The notes beneath the pieces were generated by a model. It did not search any database. It saw nothing but the letters and a program-made list of their open reading frames with translations, and was not told the DNA's origin. Positions 14,102-22,751 of a stretch of 64,000 nucleotides of DNA are shown here, in pieces. How positions within the stretch are numbered: position 1 is the first letter of the stretch; every line of letters begins with the position of its first letter. The DNA comes from JANSYL01 sp963921255 (GTDB lineage: Bacteria; Pseudomonadota; Alphaproteobacteria; Rhodobacterales; Rhodobacteraceae): the NCBI GenBank assembly GCA_963921255.3, contig CAWUEW020000002.1:1-64000 (forward strand), read 5' to 3'. A program made the translations under genes and the position numbers.

Positions 14102-14458
14102 ATGCTCGAAGACCAAATCGCGGCCACCAACCAGCGGCTCGATGCCATCGGCGAGACGCTGACCCGTATTCTCGTCACGCTGGAACGCGACGCCGCCAGC
14201 ACATGGAACGCGCCCGCACCTGATGCGGCACCTGATGCGGCACCCGATGCGGCACCTGAGCCGGACCCCCCTGCCCTTGAAGATGCCCGTGAGGCCCTGA
14301 TGGCCTTTGGTGAACGCCATGGTCGTGAGGCCGCCAAGGCGCTTTTGGAGACCTTCCTGCCCGAAGGCGTAACCCGCGTAGCCCTGGGAGAGGTGCCGGA
14401 TGCGCGTTACGCGGAGCTGATCATGGCCTGCGTCGGAACGGAAGGCAAAGCCGCATGA
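14102..14458 (+). CDS. Phage hypothetical protein with PDAA repeat linker
   Basis: 118 residues from ATG 14102, with GAAGGAG 7 nt upstream. A short N-terminal coiled coil (IAATNQRLDAIGETLTRILV) is joined by a linker containing three tandem PDAA units (12-bp DNA repeats near 14220-14256) to a helical C-terminal domain. ATGA overlap with the DUF2800 nuclease gene suggests a role in DNA recombination. No family recognised. Confidence 0.65.
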   Translation: MLEDQIAATNQRLDAIGETLTRILVTLERDAASTWNAPAPDAAPDAAPDAAPEPDPPALEDAREALMAFGERHGREAAKALLETFLPEGVTRVALGEVPDARYAELIMACVGTEGKAA

Positions 14459-15621
14459 CCGCCCACGCCAAACTTTCCCCCTCCAGCGCGGCGCGGTGGC
14501 TGGCCTGTCCCGCCTCGGTCGCGATGGAGAGCCACATCCCGGAGACGCGCGCCAGTGCGTTCGCGGCCCAAGGCACCTGCGCCCATGAACTGGCCGAACG
14601 GTGTTTGCGTCTGGGCACCGACACGCGCCATTATCGCGACGAAGAGCTCGCCGCTGACGGGTTCACGTTTTCCGTCGATGCCGAGATGGTCGAGGCGGTG
14701 CAAGCTTACATTGGCTTCGTGCGCGACCATCTCGGCCGTCGGTTTATTGAGCACCGTGTGGACTTCAGCCGCTGGGTCCCGGATGGCTTCGGCACATCGG
14801 ACGCGATCATTCTACACGACACTGTGCTCACCGTGATCGATCTCAAATATGGACGCGGTGTACGTGTTATGGCGCAAGAGAACCCGCAAGCGATGTGTTA
14901 CGCGCTCGGGGCGCTGGACGCGTTCGACCATCTCTACGACATCCGCCGCATCCGCATGGTGATCCACCAACCCCGGCTGGACCAAATCAGCGAATGGGAG
15001 ATTGACCGCAGGGACCTGCTGGACTGGGCAGAAACGGTGCTTGCCCCCGGGGCCGCCGCAACGCTGGTAGCGGACGCCTTGTTCAATCCCGGCGAAACGC
15101 AGTGCCGGTTCTGCCGCGCCGCCGGTCAATGCCGGGCTTTGGTAGACCACAGCCTGTCGGTTGCCGCGGAAGGTTTCACCACGGCTGGTGATCCCGTGCG
15201 TTTGAGCGATGCGGCATCTCTGACGCCGGATGCTTTGGCTTCGATCCTGTCAGAGCTCGACACGATCACCGCCTGGACCAAATCCGTGAAAGCCCACGCG
15301 CAAACTCTGATTGAACAGGGTGAGGGCGTGCCCGGCTGGAAGCTGGTGCGCGGCCGAGGCGGGCACCGCGTCTGGTCGGATACGGATGAAGCGGAAGCGG
15401 TGTTGCGCAAGCTTGCCCGCGCCGCCGGCCTGAAAGTCCCGGACCTGTTTACCAAGACCCTGATCAGCCCGGCGCAGGCCGAAAAGAAGCTCGGGGCCCG
15501 CAAAGACCGGATCGCCGGGCTGGTCGTCAAGCCGGAAGGGGCACCAACCCTGGCGCCGATTTCCGATCCGCGCGCCCGGGTCGAAACCGACCCCACGGCG
15601 GGCTTTTCAAACGTCACCTGA
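14455..15621 (+). CDS. DUF2800 family RecB-like nuclease
   Basis: 388 residues. Conserved N-terminal ARWLACPASVAMESHIPE and GTCAHELAERCL, the PD-(D/E)XK core (GFGTSDAIILHDTVLTVIDLK, split here: D-A-I and D-L-K), QxxxY helix around NPQAMCYALGAL, and C-terminal cysteines C-x2-C-x5-C (TQCRFCRAAGQC) that in AddB/Cas4-like relatives hold an iron-sulfur cluster. Probably the phage exonuclease of a recombination pair with the DUF2815 protein, encoded 27 bp downstream. Confidence 0.88.
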   Translation: MTAHAKLSPSSAARWLACPASVAMESHIPETRASAFAAQGTCAHELAERCLRLGTDTRHYRDEELAADGFTFSVDAEMVEAVQAYIGFVRDHLGRRFIEHRVDFSRWVPDGFGTSDAIILHDTVLTVIDLKYGRGVRVMAQENPQAMCYALGALDAFDHLYDIRRIRMVIHQPRLDQISEWEIDRRDLLDWAETVLAPGAAATLVADALFNPGETQCRFCRAAGQCRALVDHSLSVAAEGFTTAGDPVRLSDAASLTPDALASILSELDTITAWTKSVKAHAQTLIEQGEGVPGWKLVRGRGGHRVWSDTDEAEAVLRKLARAAGLKVPDLFTKTLISPAQAEKKLGARKDRIAGLVVKPEGAPTLAPISDPRARVETDPTAGFSNVT

Positions 15622-15648
15622 CCCCCAAACCTCGAAAGGACACCCCCC

Positions 15649-16197
15649 ATGTCAAACGACTTCATCATGATCCCGAAAGCCCGCGTTTCCTTCCCGCATC
15701 TCTTCACGCCCCCAGTGATCAACGGCGAAGAGGGCAAATGCGGGGCTGTCCTGATGCTGGACCCGGCAACCCACGCCGCTGAGATCAAGAAGATCGAAGA
15801 CGCCATCGCGGCGCTTTGCAAAGAGAAGAACAAGGGCCGCAAACTGCCCTCCGACAAGCTCTGCTTGCGTGACGGCGATGACAAGGGCCGCTCGGAATAT
15901 GAAGGGCTGCACGTCCTCTCGGCCAACAGCCGCGGCAAACCGCTGGTGTTGCGCGGCGACGGCAAGACCCGGATTGAGGAAGCGACCGATAGCGCGATCT
16001 ATGCGGGTTGCTTCGTCAACGCCAAAATTCGGCTCTGGTTCCAGGACAACCAATACGGCAAGCGTGTCAACGCCGAACTTGTGGCCATCCAGTTTGCCGT
16101 CCATGGCGCGGCGCTCGACGGCACGTATATCAGCGAGGACGTCGCAGCCGAAGGGTTCGGGACGGTCGACGCTGACGACGACATGTTCGCCGCCTGA
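15649..16197 (+). CDS. DUF2815 single-stranded DNA-binding protein
   Basis: 182 residues, preceded by GAAAGGA. Begins MSNDFIMIPKARVSFPHLFT and keeps the family core (KCGAVLMLDPATH, YAGCFVNAKIRLWFQDNQYG, acidic tail TVDADDDMFAA). DUF2815 proteins are OB-fold, T7 gp2.5-like ssDNA-binding proteins. The acidic tail would contact polymerase and nuclease partners. It lies between the nuclease and polymerase genes, the standard order for this module. Confidence 0.9.
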   Translation: MSNDFIMIPKARVSFPHLFTPPVINGEEGKCGAVLMLDPATHAAEIKKIEDAIAALCKEKNKGRKLPSDKLCLRDGDDKGRSEYEGLHVLSANSRGKPLVLRGDGKTRIEEATDSAIYAGCFVNAKIRLWFQDNQYGKRVNAELVAIQFAVHGAALDGTYISEDVAAEGFGTVDADDDMFAA

Positions 16198-18326
16198 TGC
16201 TTGACGGCGTCCCCACGCGCGGCCCGGGAACCCGTGCAGCGTCCACGGGACACCCGCCCATGCTCTGGATCGATCTGGAAACCTATAACGCGGAGACCGA
16301 CATCTCTGCGGGCACCCACGCCTATGCCGAGACGGCGGAGGTTCTGCTGGTCGCCTATGCCTTGGGCAAGGGTCCGGTTTCTCTGTGGGACTGCGGAACC
16401 CGTGCAGAGATGCCTGGCGCGCTGAAAGACGCGCTGGGCGATCCGGCGGTTCTGATCACGGCCCACAATGCCCCGTTCGACCGCACAGTCCTACGGCTCG
16501 CGCTCGGCGTTGAGACAGACATCACGCGCTGGCGCTGTACGCTTGCCAAGGCGCTGACGCACGGCTTTCCGGGCGCCCTTGATAAGCTCGGCACCATCTT
16601 CGGTCTGCCGCAGGACCAGGCCAAGCTTAAAGCGGGCAAGCGACTGATCCAGCGATTCAGCAAGCCCGCCCCGAAAAACCACAAAGCAGATCGCTATGAT
16701 CGCAGCACGCATCCCGATGACTGGGCGCGGTTTTGCGATTATGCGATGCGCGATATCGAGGCCATGCGCGCCCTCGACCGGCGGCTGCCCGATTGGAACT
16801 ACCGCAGGGGTGAGCTAGGCCTCTGGCATCTCGATCAGACGATCAATGACCGGGGGATTGCCATAGATCGCGATCTGGTTGCGGCCGGTCGGCGGGCGGC
16901 AGATGCCGAGAAACAGGCCCTCGGTGCGCGTTTCGCTGCTTTGACAGGGGGCGCGGTGACACGCCCCACGCAGCGCGAGGCGTTCCGGCGCTATCTGAAC
17001 GACACTTTTGGACTGGACCTCGCCAACACGCAATCCGCCACATTCAGGGACATTCTGAGCGATCCGGACCGGGCCGTGCCGGACACCTGTGCCGAGCTGA
17101 TGCAGATCAGCATCGCCGCCAACAAAAGCTCGACCGCCAAATACAAAGCGCTGGACCCGGCGATCTCCCGCGATGGGCGGTTTCGCGGCGGGCTGCAATT
17201 TGCCGGCGCGGCGCGCACCAGAAGATGGTCCGGAAAGGTGTTCCAACCCCACAATTTGAGCAGTCGTGGTCTGCCACCCCAGCGCAGCATCGATCAGTAC
17301 ATCCGGGCTCTCAAGGCGGGCACGCATGATATCCTGTTCGATGATCTGATGCTTTACGGTTCAGCGGCCCTGCGCGGCGTGTTGGTCGCCCCGAAAGGCA
17401 AACGCCTGGTGATCGCCGATCTCTCCAATATCGAGGGCCGCATCGCGGCCTGGCTGGCGGGCGAGACCTGGAAGCTTGAGGCGTTTGCGGCTTACGACCG
17501 GGGCTGCGGGCCGGACCTCTACAGGGTCGCCGCCGGGCGCATGCTCGGCAAACCCGTCCCGGCTGTTACAGAGGCAGAGCGCAACGGGCTCGGCAAGGTG
17601 GCCGAACTGGCCCTGGGTTATGCGGGCGGCGTCGGTGCGATCCAGAACTTCGCCAAAGGCAAGATGGAAGCGCTCCTGCCGGTGATCCAGGCCGCCGCCC
17701 CACAGGCGGTGGCCCGGGCGCGCGAGAACTATGACGCCTGGGGCTTTGAACGGGCGGGAGAGACTTGCGCGATGGAGTGGGTCGCCTCGGACGCCGTCAA
17801 ACTTGCCTGGCGCGACCGCCATCCTGCCATCGCCACCTTCTGGCACGCTTGCGAGGCGGCCGCCCGCAAGGCGATCCAGACCCCAGGTGCGGCTTTCCGG
17901 GCCGGGCGCCATGTGATCTACAAAGTCATGCCGCATGCCGGTCATCGCTATCTTCTGGCGAAGATGCCGTCCGGGCAGTTTCTCACCTATTTCGATCCCC
18001 GCATCACAGCGGACGGGACGCTCACACATATGGGCGTCAATAGCCTGACCAAACAATGGGAACGGCAGGACACATATGGCGGCCGGCTGGCGGAAAATCT
18101 GTGTCAGTCCCTTGCCCGCGATATTCTGGCCCAGAGCCTGCCACGCATCGAGGCGGCGGGGTTCGCGATCGTGCTCACCGTGCATGACGAGGTCGTGACC
18201 GAAGCGCCGGTCTCGAACGATTTGAGCGCCGAACGGCTGGCGGCGATCATGGCCGAGGGGCCGGACTGGGCCCCGGGTTTGCCCCTGGCGGCGGCGGGCT
18301 TCGTCGCGGAGCGGTACCGCAAATGA
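16197..18326 (+). CDS. Phage family A DNA polymerase with 3'-5' exonuclease domain
   Basis: 709 residues from ATG 16197 (TGATG overlap); a start at 16261 (MLWIDLETYN) is equally possible. The exonuclease domain shows LWIDLE and AHNAPFDR motifs. The polymerase domain shows motif A (VIADLSNIEGRIAAWLAG), motif B region (KVAELALGYAGGVGA) and motif C (VLTVHDEVV). It replicates phage DNA together with the VapE primase-helicase encoded in the opposite arm. Intact. Confidence 0.92.
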   Translation: MLDGVPTRGPGTRAASTGHPPMLWIDLETYNAETDISAGTHAYAETAEVLLVAYALGKGPVSLWDCGTRAEMPGALKDALGDPAVLITAHNAPFDRTVLRLALGVETDITRWRCTLAKALTHGFPGALDKLGTIFGLPQDQAKLKAGKRLIQRFSKPAPKNHKADRYDRSTHPDDWARFCDYAMRDIEAMRALDRRLPDWNYRRGELGLWHLDQTINDRGIAIDRDLVAAGRRAADAEKQALGARFAALTGGAVTRPTQREAFRRYLNDTFGLDLANTQSATFRDILSDPDRAVPDTCAELMQISIAANKSSTAKYKALDPAISRDGRFRGGLQFAGAARTRRWSGKVFQPHNLSSRGLPPQRSIDQYIRALKAGTHDILFDDLMLYGSAALRGVLVAPKGKRLVIADLSNIEGRIAAWLAGETWKLEAFAAYDRGCGPDLYRVAAGRMLGKPVPAVTEAERNGLGKVAELALGYAGGVGAIQNFAKGKMEALLPVIQAAAPQAVARARENYDAWGFERAGETCAMEWVASDAVKLAWRDRHPAIATFWHACEAAARKAIQTPGAAFRAGRHVIYKVMPHAGHRYLLAKMPSGQFLTYFDPRITADGTLTHMGVNSLTKQWERQDTYGGRLAENLCQSLARDILAQSLPRIEAAGFAIVLTVHDEVVTEAPVSNDLSAERLAAIMAEGPDWAPGLPLAAAGFVAERYRK

Positions 18327-18529
18327 CGATAAAGGCTCCCCATTTGAACTGCAACAAATGCCCGGACTGCGGAACCCGATTGAAAACGACGGACAGCCGC
18401 CCCCATGACGGCTACGGCTTTGCCACAGTGCGGCGGCGCAAGGTCTGCGGATCGTGCGGGTTCCGTGTGTCCACGGTCGAATTGCAGGTCACCGTGGCTG
18501 ACGACGTGTTTGCCGCGGCGGACGCATGA
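18323..18529 (+). CDS. Zinc-ribbon protein
   Basis: 68 residues with two CxxC knuckles (CNKCPDC near residue 10 and CGSCG near 42) and an NrdR-like stretch (TTDSRPHDGYGFATVRRRK). It lacks the ATP-cone of NrdR, so it is a stand-alone zinc ribbon, perhaps DNA-binding. Overlaps the polymerase stop by 4 bp and the nuclease start by 4 bp. Confidence 0.75.
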   Translation: MTIKAPHLNCNKCPDCGTRLKTTDSRPHDGYGFATVRRRKVCGSCGFRVSTVELQVTVADDVFAAADA

Positions 18530-18795
18530 TGCGGGAACGCAGCATAGAGGCTCGCGTTTGTGCGCTCGCCAGAGCAGAGGGCTGGCTCGTTCACCCCAAA
18601 GCGGCTTCCGGCACCCGCGGCTGGCCGGATCGCACCTTCACCAAACCAGGGCGGGTGGTCTTTGTCGAGTTCAAGGCCCCCGGCAGGCGCCCCACGCGGC
18701 TCCAGGCCTGGCGGCACGAAGACCTCCGCGCACAAGGCTATGTCGTCCACGTGATTGACAGCGTGGCCGCAGGACGGAGCGTGTTGGGGTGTTGA
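18526..18795 (+). CDS. VRR-NUC domain nuclease
   Basis: 89 residues, start ATGATG at 18526. Visible PD-(D/E)XK-type core: GWLVHPKAASGTRGWPDRTF (G-x-P-D) and RVVFVEFKAPGRRPTRLQAW (E-x-K), then QGYVVHVIDSV. Stand-alone phage VRR-NUC enzymes are thought to be structure-specific (Holliday junction or flap) endonucleases. Normally followed by the SNF2 helicase gene; here a minus-strand cassette intervenes. Confidence 0.9.
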   Translation: MMRERSIEARVCALARAEGWLVHPKAASGTRGWPDRTFTKPGRVVFVEFKAPGRRPTRLQAWRHEDLRAQGYVVHVIDSVAAGRSVLGC

Positions 18796-18797
18796 GA

Positions 18798-19049
18798 TCA
18801 GAGCAGCTTCACAAGCGCCGCGACCGCGCTGACCGCGACAGCGACCATCCCACCCATGCGCAGGGTCAGACGGTATTCGAGCGCTCTAAGGTCGGCCTTG
18901 GTGGCGACGGTTTCGCGCAGGGCGGTGTCCAATGCCTCGGCTTGCACCCGCGCCTATTCCTCCGCCAGTATCTCGGCCTGCCGCTCCGGCATACCGGCCC
19001 CGGTGAGCCGCTTGACGAAACGATGGGTATCAAACACGATATCGGTCAT
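18798..19049 (-). pseudogene. DUF1640-like gene with in-frame stop
   Basis: Frame MTDIVFDTHRFVKRLTGAGM through QAEILAEE is cut by TAG at 18954-18956, then continues to a TGA at 18798-18800 with the family's coiled coil (ALRETVATKADLRALEYRL) and membrane helix. A single CAG-to-TAG change would restore 83 codons. It is a paralogue of the next gene (19059-19331). DUF1640 proteins are small coiled-coil, C-terminally anchored membrane proteins related to MCUR1/CCDC90. Confidence 0.8.
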
Positions 19050-19055
19050 CGACGC

Positions 19056-19381
19056 TCCCTAGCCCAGAAAATCCCGCACGAGCGGCAGCACCGTCGCGGC
19101 GATCACCAGCGCCAGCATCCATTTGACCAGACGCAACTCGCCGGTAACCTTGGCCTCCAAGGTCTCAATCCGGCTCTCCAGGCGAAAAATATCGGATTTC
19201 GTCGCCACAGTCTCACGCAAAGCCTCTCCCAGCGCCTCGGCTTGCGCCCGCGCCTGTTCCTCGGAAAAACCACCAGACTTAAGCCGGTCCACGTAGATGA
19301 GCTTGTCAAACACGATATCGGTCACAGCCATTCCCTAGCCCAGAAAATCCCGCACGAGCGGCAGCACCGTCGCGGCGATCA
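19056..19381. repeat. 50-bp exact direct repeat, 276-bp period
   Basis: 19056-19105 is identical to 19332-19381. It covers the C-terminal codons of the DUF1640 copies (IAATVLPLVRDFLG and stop). Together with the repeated start region (near 19031-19049 and 19307-19325) it shows that a unit of about 276 bp was duplicated in tandem. Confidence 0.9.
19059..19331 (-). CDS. DUF1640-like coiled-coil membrane protein
   Basis: 90 residues: VFDKLIYVDRLKSGGFSEEQ opening, coiled coil (ATKSDIFRLESRIETLEAKV), and C-terminal membrane helix (LVKWMLALVIAATVLPLVRD). The intact member of a tandem array of three copies. Opposite in strand to the surrounding VRR-NUC and SNF2 genes, so it is an inserted cassette. 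Function unknown. Confidence 0.75.
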   Translation of the reverse strand: MAVTDIVFDKLIYVDRLKSGGFSEEQARAQAEALGEALRETVATKSDIFRLESRIETLEAKVTGELRLVKWMLALVIAATVLPLVRDFLG

Positions 19382-19415
19382 GCGCGTCATACATTTCTGC
19401 ATTCATCACAGCCAT
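19335..19415 (-). pseudogene. DUF1640-like remnant (internal deletion)
   Basis: 26 codons, MAVMNAEMYDAL then IAATVLPLVRDFLG: a short N-terminus joined to the exact C-terminus of the neighbouring DUF1640 gene. It lacks the coiled coil and most of the helix. Best read as a third copy that lost its middle. Confidence 0.65.
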
Positions 19416-19501
19416 AGGTCCGATCCTATACGCGTCTTGACGGCAAAAGACAACGGGCGGGTGAACAGCTATCCCGTCGATGTCTTGGCTGAGTTGGCCG
19501 C

Positions 19502-20893
19502 GTGACCGCGCGAGCCCACCCCCTGCCGGTCTCCTCGCGGGACCGGCTGCACGGCTACCAGCGCCGCGCCGTCCAGTTCATCAAGGACACGCCCCGCTGT
19601 GCCCTCTGGATGGAGCCGGGCCTCGGCAAGACCGTCACCACGCTCTCGGCGCTCTCGGACCTTTGGGACGCCTATGACATCCACCGGGTGCTGATCATCG
19701 CGCCACTCAGGGTCGCACGCACCACCTGGCCGCAGGAGATCGCCGGATGGGAGCATCTCGGCCATCTCTCCTGGCGCAACATTCAGGGCGACCCGGACAC
19801 CCGGGCGCGGATCATCGCCGAAGACCGCTCCGACATCCACATCATCAACCGTGAGCTGGTGCCCTGGCTGGTGGCCCATTGCCAGAAGACGAAACGCGGC
19901 TGGCCTTACGATGTGGTGGTGATCGATGAGGCCTCCAGTTTCAAGTCCGCCAAAACGCAACGCTTCAAGGCCCTGCGCAAGACCTTGCCTGCCGTGCACC
20001 GGTTGATCGAACTCACCGGCACCCCTGCCAGCAACCATCTTGAAGACCTGTGGTCGCAAATCTTCCTCCTGGATCGCGGTGCGCGGCTGGGTCGGACCTT
20101 CACCGGCTTCCGCAACCGTCACTTCACCAGCGACTATCACGGCTACACCTGGGCGTTGCGCAAGGGTGCGGACCAAAAGATTTACGATCAACTCGATGAT
20201 ATCTGCCTGACGTTGAAGGCCGAAGACTATCTCGATCTCCCGGACCGGATCGACACCACCGTTGCCATCGATCTGCCTGCCCGCACCAGAACCGCCTATC
20301 GGCAACTGGAGCGCGACTTCCTCACCGAGATTGGCGATGAGGAAGTCGCCGTGTTCAACGCCGCAGCGTTGACGAACAAGCTCCTGCAATGCGCCAACGG
20401 AGCGGTTTACACAGACGATCAGGGGGTCTGGGCGGAAGCCCACAGCGCCAAGCTCGACGCGTTCGCTGACATCGTGGCCGAGACCGCCGGGACGCCTCTA
20501 TTGGTCGCCTACGCTTTTAAGAGCGATGTGACACGTCTGCAAGAGCGGTTTCCGCACGCGCAGGTGCTGGGCCGCGACCCGGCCCAGATCGACGCCTGGA
20601 ACCGGGGCGATATCCCGATCCTGCTGGCGCACCCCGCAAGCGCATCCCATGGGCTCAATCTTCAACGTGGCGGCCACACGATCATCTGGTTCGGCCTGAC
20701 CTGGTCACTGGAACTTTACCAGCAGTTCAACGCGCGGCTGCACCGGCAAGGGCAAACCCGGCCTGTAATCGTGCACCACCTGGTGGCCGGGAACACCATT
20801 GACGAGACCGTGCTGACCGCCCTGGCCCGCAAGGACGTGACGCAACAGGCGCTTTTGAATGCGCTGAAAGATGATATCGAAAGGAGATCGTGA
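19502..20893 (+). CDS. SNF2-family phage helicase
   Basis: 463 residues, GTG start. Motif I WMEPGLGKTVTTLSAL (residues 36-51), motif II VVIDEASSFKS, motif III LTGTPASNHLEDLW, and C-terminal motifs including HGLNLQRGGHTIIWFG and RLHRQGQTRPV. A complete small SF2 translocase common in phages with DUF2815 and family A polymerase. It probably remodels protein-DNA complexes during replication or recombination. Followed 1 bp later by a small gene. Confidence 0.93.
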   Translation: MTARAHPLPVSSRDRLHGYQRRAVQFIKDTPRCALWMEPGLGKTVTTLSALSDLWDAYDIHRVLIIAPLRVARTTWPQEIAGWEHLGHLSWRNIQGDPDTRARIIAEDRSDIHIINRELVPWLVAHCQKTKRGWPYDVVVIDEASSFKSAKTQRFKALRKTLPAVHRLIELTGTPASNHLEDLWSQIFLLDRGARLGRTFTGFRNRHFTSDYHGYTWALRKGADQKIYDQLDDICLTLKAEDYLDLPDRIDTTVAIDLPARTRTAYRQLERDFLTEIGDEEVAVFNAAALTNKLLQCANGAVYTDDQGVWAEAHSAKLDAFADIVAETAGTPLLVAYAFKSDVTRLQERFPHAQVLGRDPAQIDAWNRGDIPILLAHPASASHGLNLQRGGHTIIWFGLTWSLELYQQFNARLHRQGQTRPVIVHHLVAGNTIDETVLTALARKDVTQQALLNALKDDIERRS

Positions 20894-20894
20894 G

Positions 20895-21191
20895 ATGTGG
20901 ACAGGCAAGCGGCGCAGAATCGATCAACGCCGTGACCAGGCCGGAACCGGGGCGCTGCCGAAACGGCGCGCAGCGACAAAGTCCGCGCTTCTGAAAGAAC
21001 TTGACCGACACGCGCCGGACACCCTGCTCGCCATGCGCGGCACCACCCGCAAAGAGATCAAGGCGCAAGCGGTGTTCGATATTCTTTACGCGTGGGAGTG
21101 GTCGAAGGCCTATGGGCGTCCGATACAGGAATACTTCGACACCCCCTGGGGCGAAGACGTCGGTGCCGGAGACCGGCAGGACGCAGCGTAA
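20895..21191 (+). CDS. Phage hypothetical protein
   Basis: 98 residues from ATG 20895, with AAGGAG inside the end of the SNF2 gene. Very basic N-terminus (WTGKRRRIDQRRDQ) and a helical centre (KEIKAQAVFDILYAWEWSKA). No family recognised. The basic charge suggests nucleic-acid binding. Transcribed with the helicase and Xis. Confidence 0.65.
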   Translation: MWTGKRRRIDQRRDQAGTGALPKRRAATKSALLKELDRHAPDTLLAMRGTTRKEIKAQAVFDILYAWEWSKAYGRPIQEYFDTPWGEDVGAGDRQDAA

Positions 21192-21196
21192 CCCCC

Positions 21197-21418
21197 ATGA
21201 CCCACCACTTTCCCCCAAGACTGATGCAGGCCAAAGCGGCGGCGCACTATCTCGGCATCTCCCCAAGCAAGCTGCGCACACTCGATCTGCCGTGCAAACG
21301 CGACGGGGGAAACAAGCTTTACGACATCGCCGACCTTGACGCATACGCCGACAACCTGCCCTATGACGGACGGGAGGTCAGCGATTGCGACGACATCTTC
21401 GGAACCACGTGCGCTTGA
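21197..21418 (+). CDS. Excisionase-like MerR/HTH_17 protein
   Basis: 73 residues from ATG 21197. A winged-helix motif of the HTH_17/AlpA type: LMQAKAAAHYLGISPSKLRT, then a short wing GGNKLYDIADLDAYA. Size, fold and position directly before the integrase fit a recombination directionality factor. Its 3' end overlaps the integrase frame. Confidence 0.8.
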   Translation: MTHHFPPRLMQAKAAAHYLGISPSKLRTLDLPCKRDGGNKLYDIADLDAYADNLPYDGREVSDCDDIFGTTCA

Positions 21419-22476
21419 AACATCTCAACCGATCCGGCACACGGCCAAGCGGCAACCCCCGGTACTATTACCGCCCCAAGGGGCGCAAGGGCGTGCGTCT
21501 GCCGGACCTACCCACCGACCACCCGGCGTTTCTGGCCGCCTATGCCGAAGCCGCAGGCCTCACCGAACCGCCGCGCCCGGAACGGCCCTCCGGCTCTCTC
21601 GGGGCCGGGATACGGGCTTTCAGGGCCTCGGACAAGTATCTCAGCCGCGCCGCAAGCACACGAGCACGGTGGTGCCGGATGCTGGACGATATCGACACAC
21701 GTTACGGGCATGCGGTGTTTGCCAATCTCCGCCCAAAACATATTCAAGCTGATCTGGCTGAACGCGGACCACATCCGGCCAACAACCGCCTCAAAGTCTG
21801 GCGGGCGCTCTGCAAATGGGCGTCAGAGGCAGGGCTGATCGCTGACGATCCGGCGGCCTCCGTCCGTCGCCGAGAGACGCCCGCAAGCCTCGGCCACACC
21901 CAATGGACCCGCGAAGACGTGGCGACATTCCGGACACATTGGCCGATTGAAAACGCGGAGCGGCTGGCGTTCGAATTGATGTACTGGACGGGCGCGCGGA
22001 TATCTGACGCGGTGCGACTTTCCGAAGGTATGATCGGCGCGGACGGTTGGCTTGAATACACCCAGCAGAAAACCGGCGGCACCGTCGCGGTGCCGATCTT
22101 TGCTGAAACGCCCACCTTTGCCGAAAGCCCGGCTCACCTCCATGCGGCCCTTACTGCGCGGCCCGAACGGCACCTGACCTTCATGGTGACGGCGCACGGC
22201 AAGCCGCGATCCGTGAAAGCCGCCTCGCAATGGTTTTCCGCAGCTGCGAAAAGGGCGGGATTGTCCGAAGATCGCACCGCGCATGGGCTGCGCAAACTAC
22301 GGGCCGCCACCATGGCCGAGAACGGAGCAACCCAGCACCAGATCGCCGCATGGACAGGCCATGAGAGCTTGTCTGAGGTCGCGCATTACACCAGAAAAGC
22401 CGACCGCAGAAAGATCATATCGGGAACAAAAGTTCCAACTTTCCCGAATCCAGTTCCAACTTTTGATGTTAAGTAG
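21385..22476 (+). CDS. Tyrosine recombinase (phage integrase)
   Basis: 363 residues from TTG 21385; a GTG at 21409 (VRLKHLNRSG) may be the true start. N-terminal arm and core-binding domains, then the catalytic set Arg205 (GARISD), His300 and Arg303 (HGLRK), His326 (GHES) and Tyr336 (AHYTRK). It overlaps the Xis gene and ends 28 bp before the 3' end of tRNA-Arg, the likely integration target. Catalytic residues are intact, so integrase activity is plausible even though other prophage genes are damaged. Confidence 0.94.
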   Translation: MRRHLRNHVRLKHLNRSGTRPSGNPRYYYRPKGRKGVRLPDLPTDHPAFLAAYAEAAGLTEPPRPERPSGSLGAGIRAFRASDKYLSRAASTRARWCRMLDDIDTRYGHAVFANLRPKHIQADLAERGPHPANNRLKVWRALCKWASEAGLIADDPAASVRRRETPASLGHTQWTREDVATFRTHWPIENAERLAFELMYWTGARISDAVRLSEGMIGADGWLEYTQQKTGGTVAVPIFAETPTFAESPAHLHAALTARPERHLTFMVTAHGKPRSVKAASQWFSAAAKRAGLSEDRTAHGLRKLRAATMAENGATQHQIAAWTGHESLSEVAHYTRKADRRKIISGTKVPTFPNPVPTFDVK

Positions 22477-22503
22477 CTGATATTAAATATATATTTTGAA
22501 TGG

Positions 22504-22545
22504 TGGCGCACCCAAAAGGATTCGAACCTTTGACCTCTGCCTTCG
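22504..22545. other. Prophage attachment site (inferred)
   Basis: The 3' half of tRNA-Arg directly next to the integrase. Tyrosine integrases commonly use this segment as the core, leaving a second copy at the other prophage end. The exact core length cannot be set because the left junction is outside the window. Confidence 0.6.
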
Positions 22546-22580
22546 GAGGGCAGCGCTCTATCCAGCTGAGCTATGGGTGC
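22504..22580 (-). tRNA. tRNA-Arg (anticodon CCG)
   Basis: 77 nt including an encoded CCA. Acceptor GCACCCA pairs with TGGGTGC; D-arm AGCTCAGCTGGATAGAGC; anticodon stem CTGCC/GGCAG with loop CTCCGAA (anticodon CCG, reading CGG); T-arm AAAGG-TTCGAAT-CCTTT. Its 3' end faces the prophage integrase and is intact, so the phage att core restores the tRNA after integration. Confidence 0.97.
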
Positions 22581-22751
22581 GCGTGGCGCCTGTCTTACCC
22601 AAGGCCCTGCCGTCCCGCAATCGCAAATGCACGCTTGGCCGATCGGAAAGCGCGACCGCGCGGCAACGCACGTGCAGCGCACGGGCCCGCCGCGCCGGGC
22701 CCAAGGGGACCGGGGGCCGCATGGCCTCCGGGACGCGCGGGAGCGCTGCTT

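Larger units (their letters stand above)
1..22503. mobile_element. Integrated prophage, left end outside window
   Basis: A contiguous block of phage genes: tyrosine integrase and excisionase at the right end, recombination and replication genes, repressor/Cro switch, VapE primase/helicase, small and large terminase. The right boundary is inferred to be the 3' end of the tRNA-Arg gene at 22504, because the integrase ends 28 bp from it and tRNA 3' ends are usual tyrosine-integrase targets. No second copy of the tRNA 3' segment is seen inside the window, so the left attachment site and the capsid, tail and lysis genes should lie beyond position 1. Several inactivating mutations (terS, a DUF1640 gene) suggest decay. 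Confidence 0.93.

Noticed and set aside
19430..19505. 3' end of a truncated plus-strand gene before the SNF2 helicase
   Set aside because: A short frame overlaps the helicase start as GTGA, but only about 20 codons look protein-like and no family match can be seen.
1..22503. Gene transfer agent instead of prophage
   Set aside because: The rhodobacterial GTA cluster has no integrase, repressor, polymerase or primase genes; this element has all of them.
22581..22751. Terminator or small RNA between sufS and tRNA-Arg
   Set aside because: GC-rich stretch with short inverted pieces but no clear stem plus T-tract on either strand.
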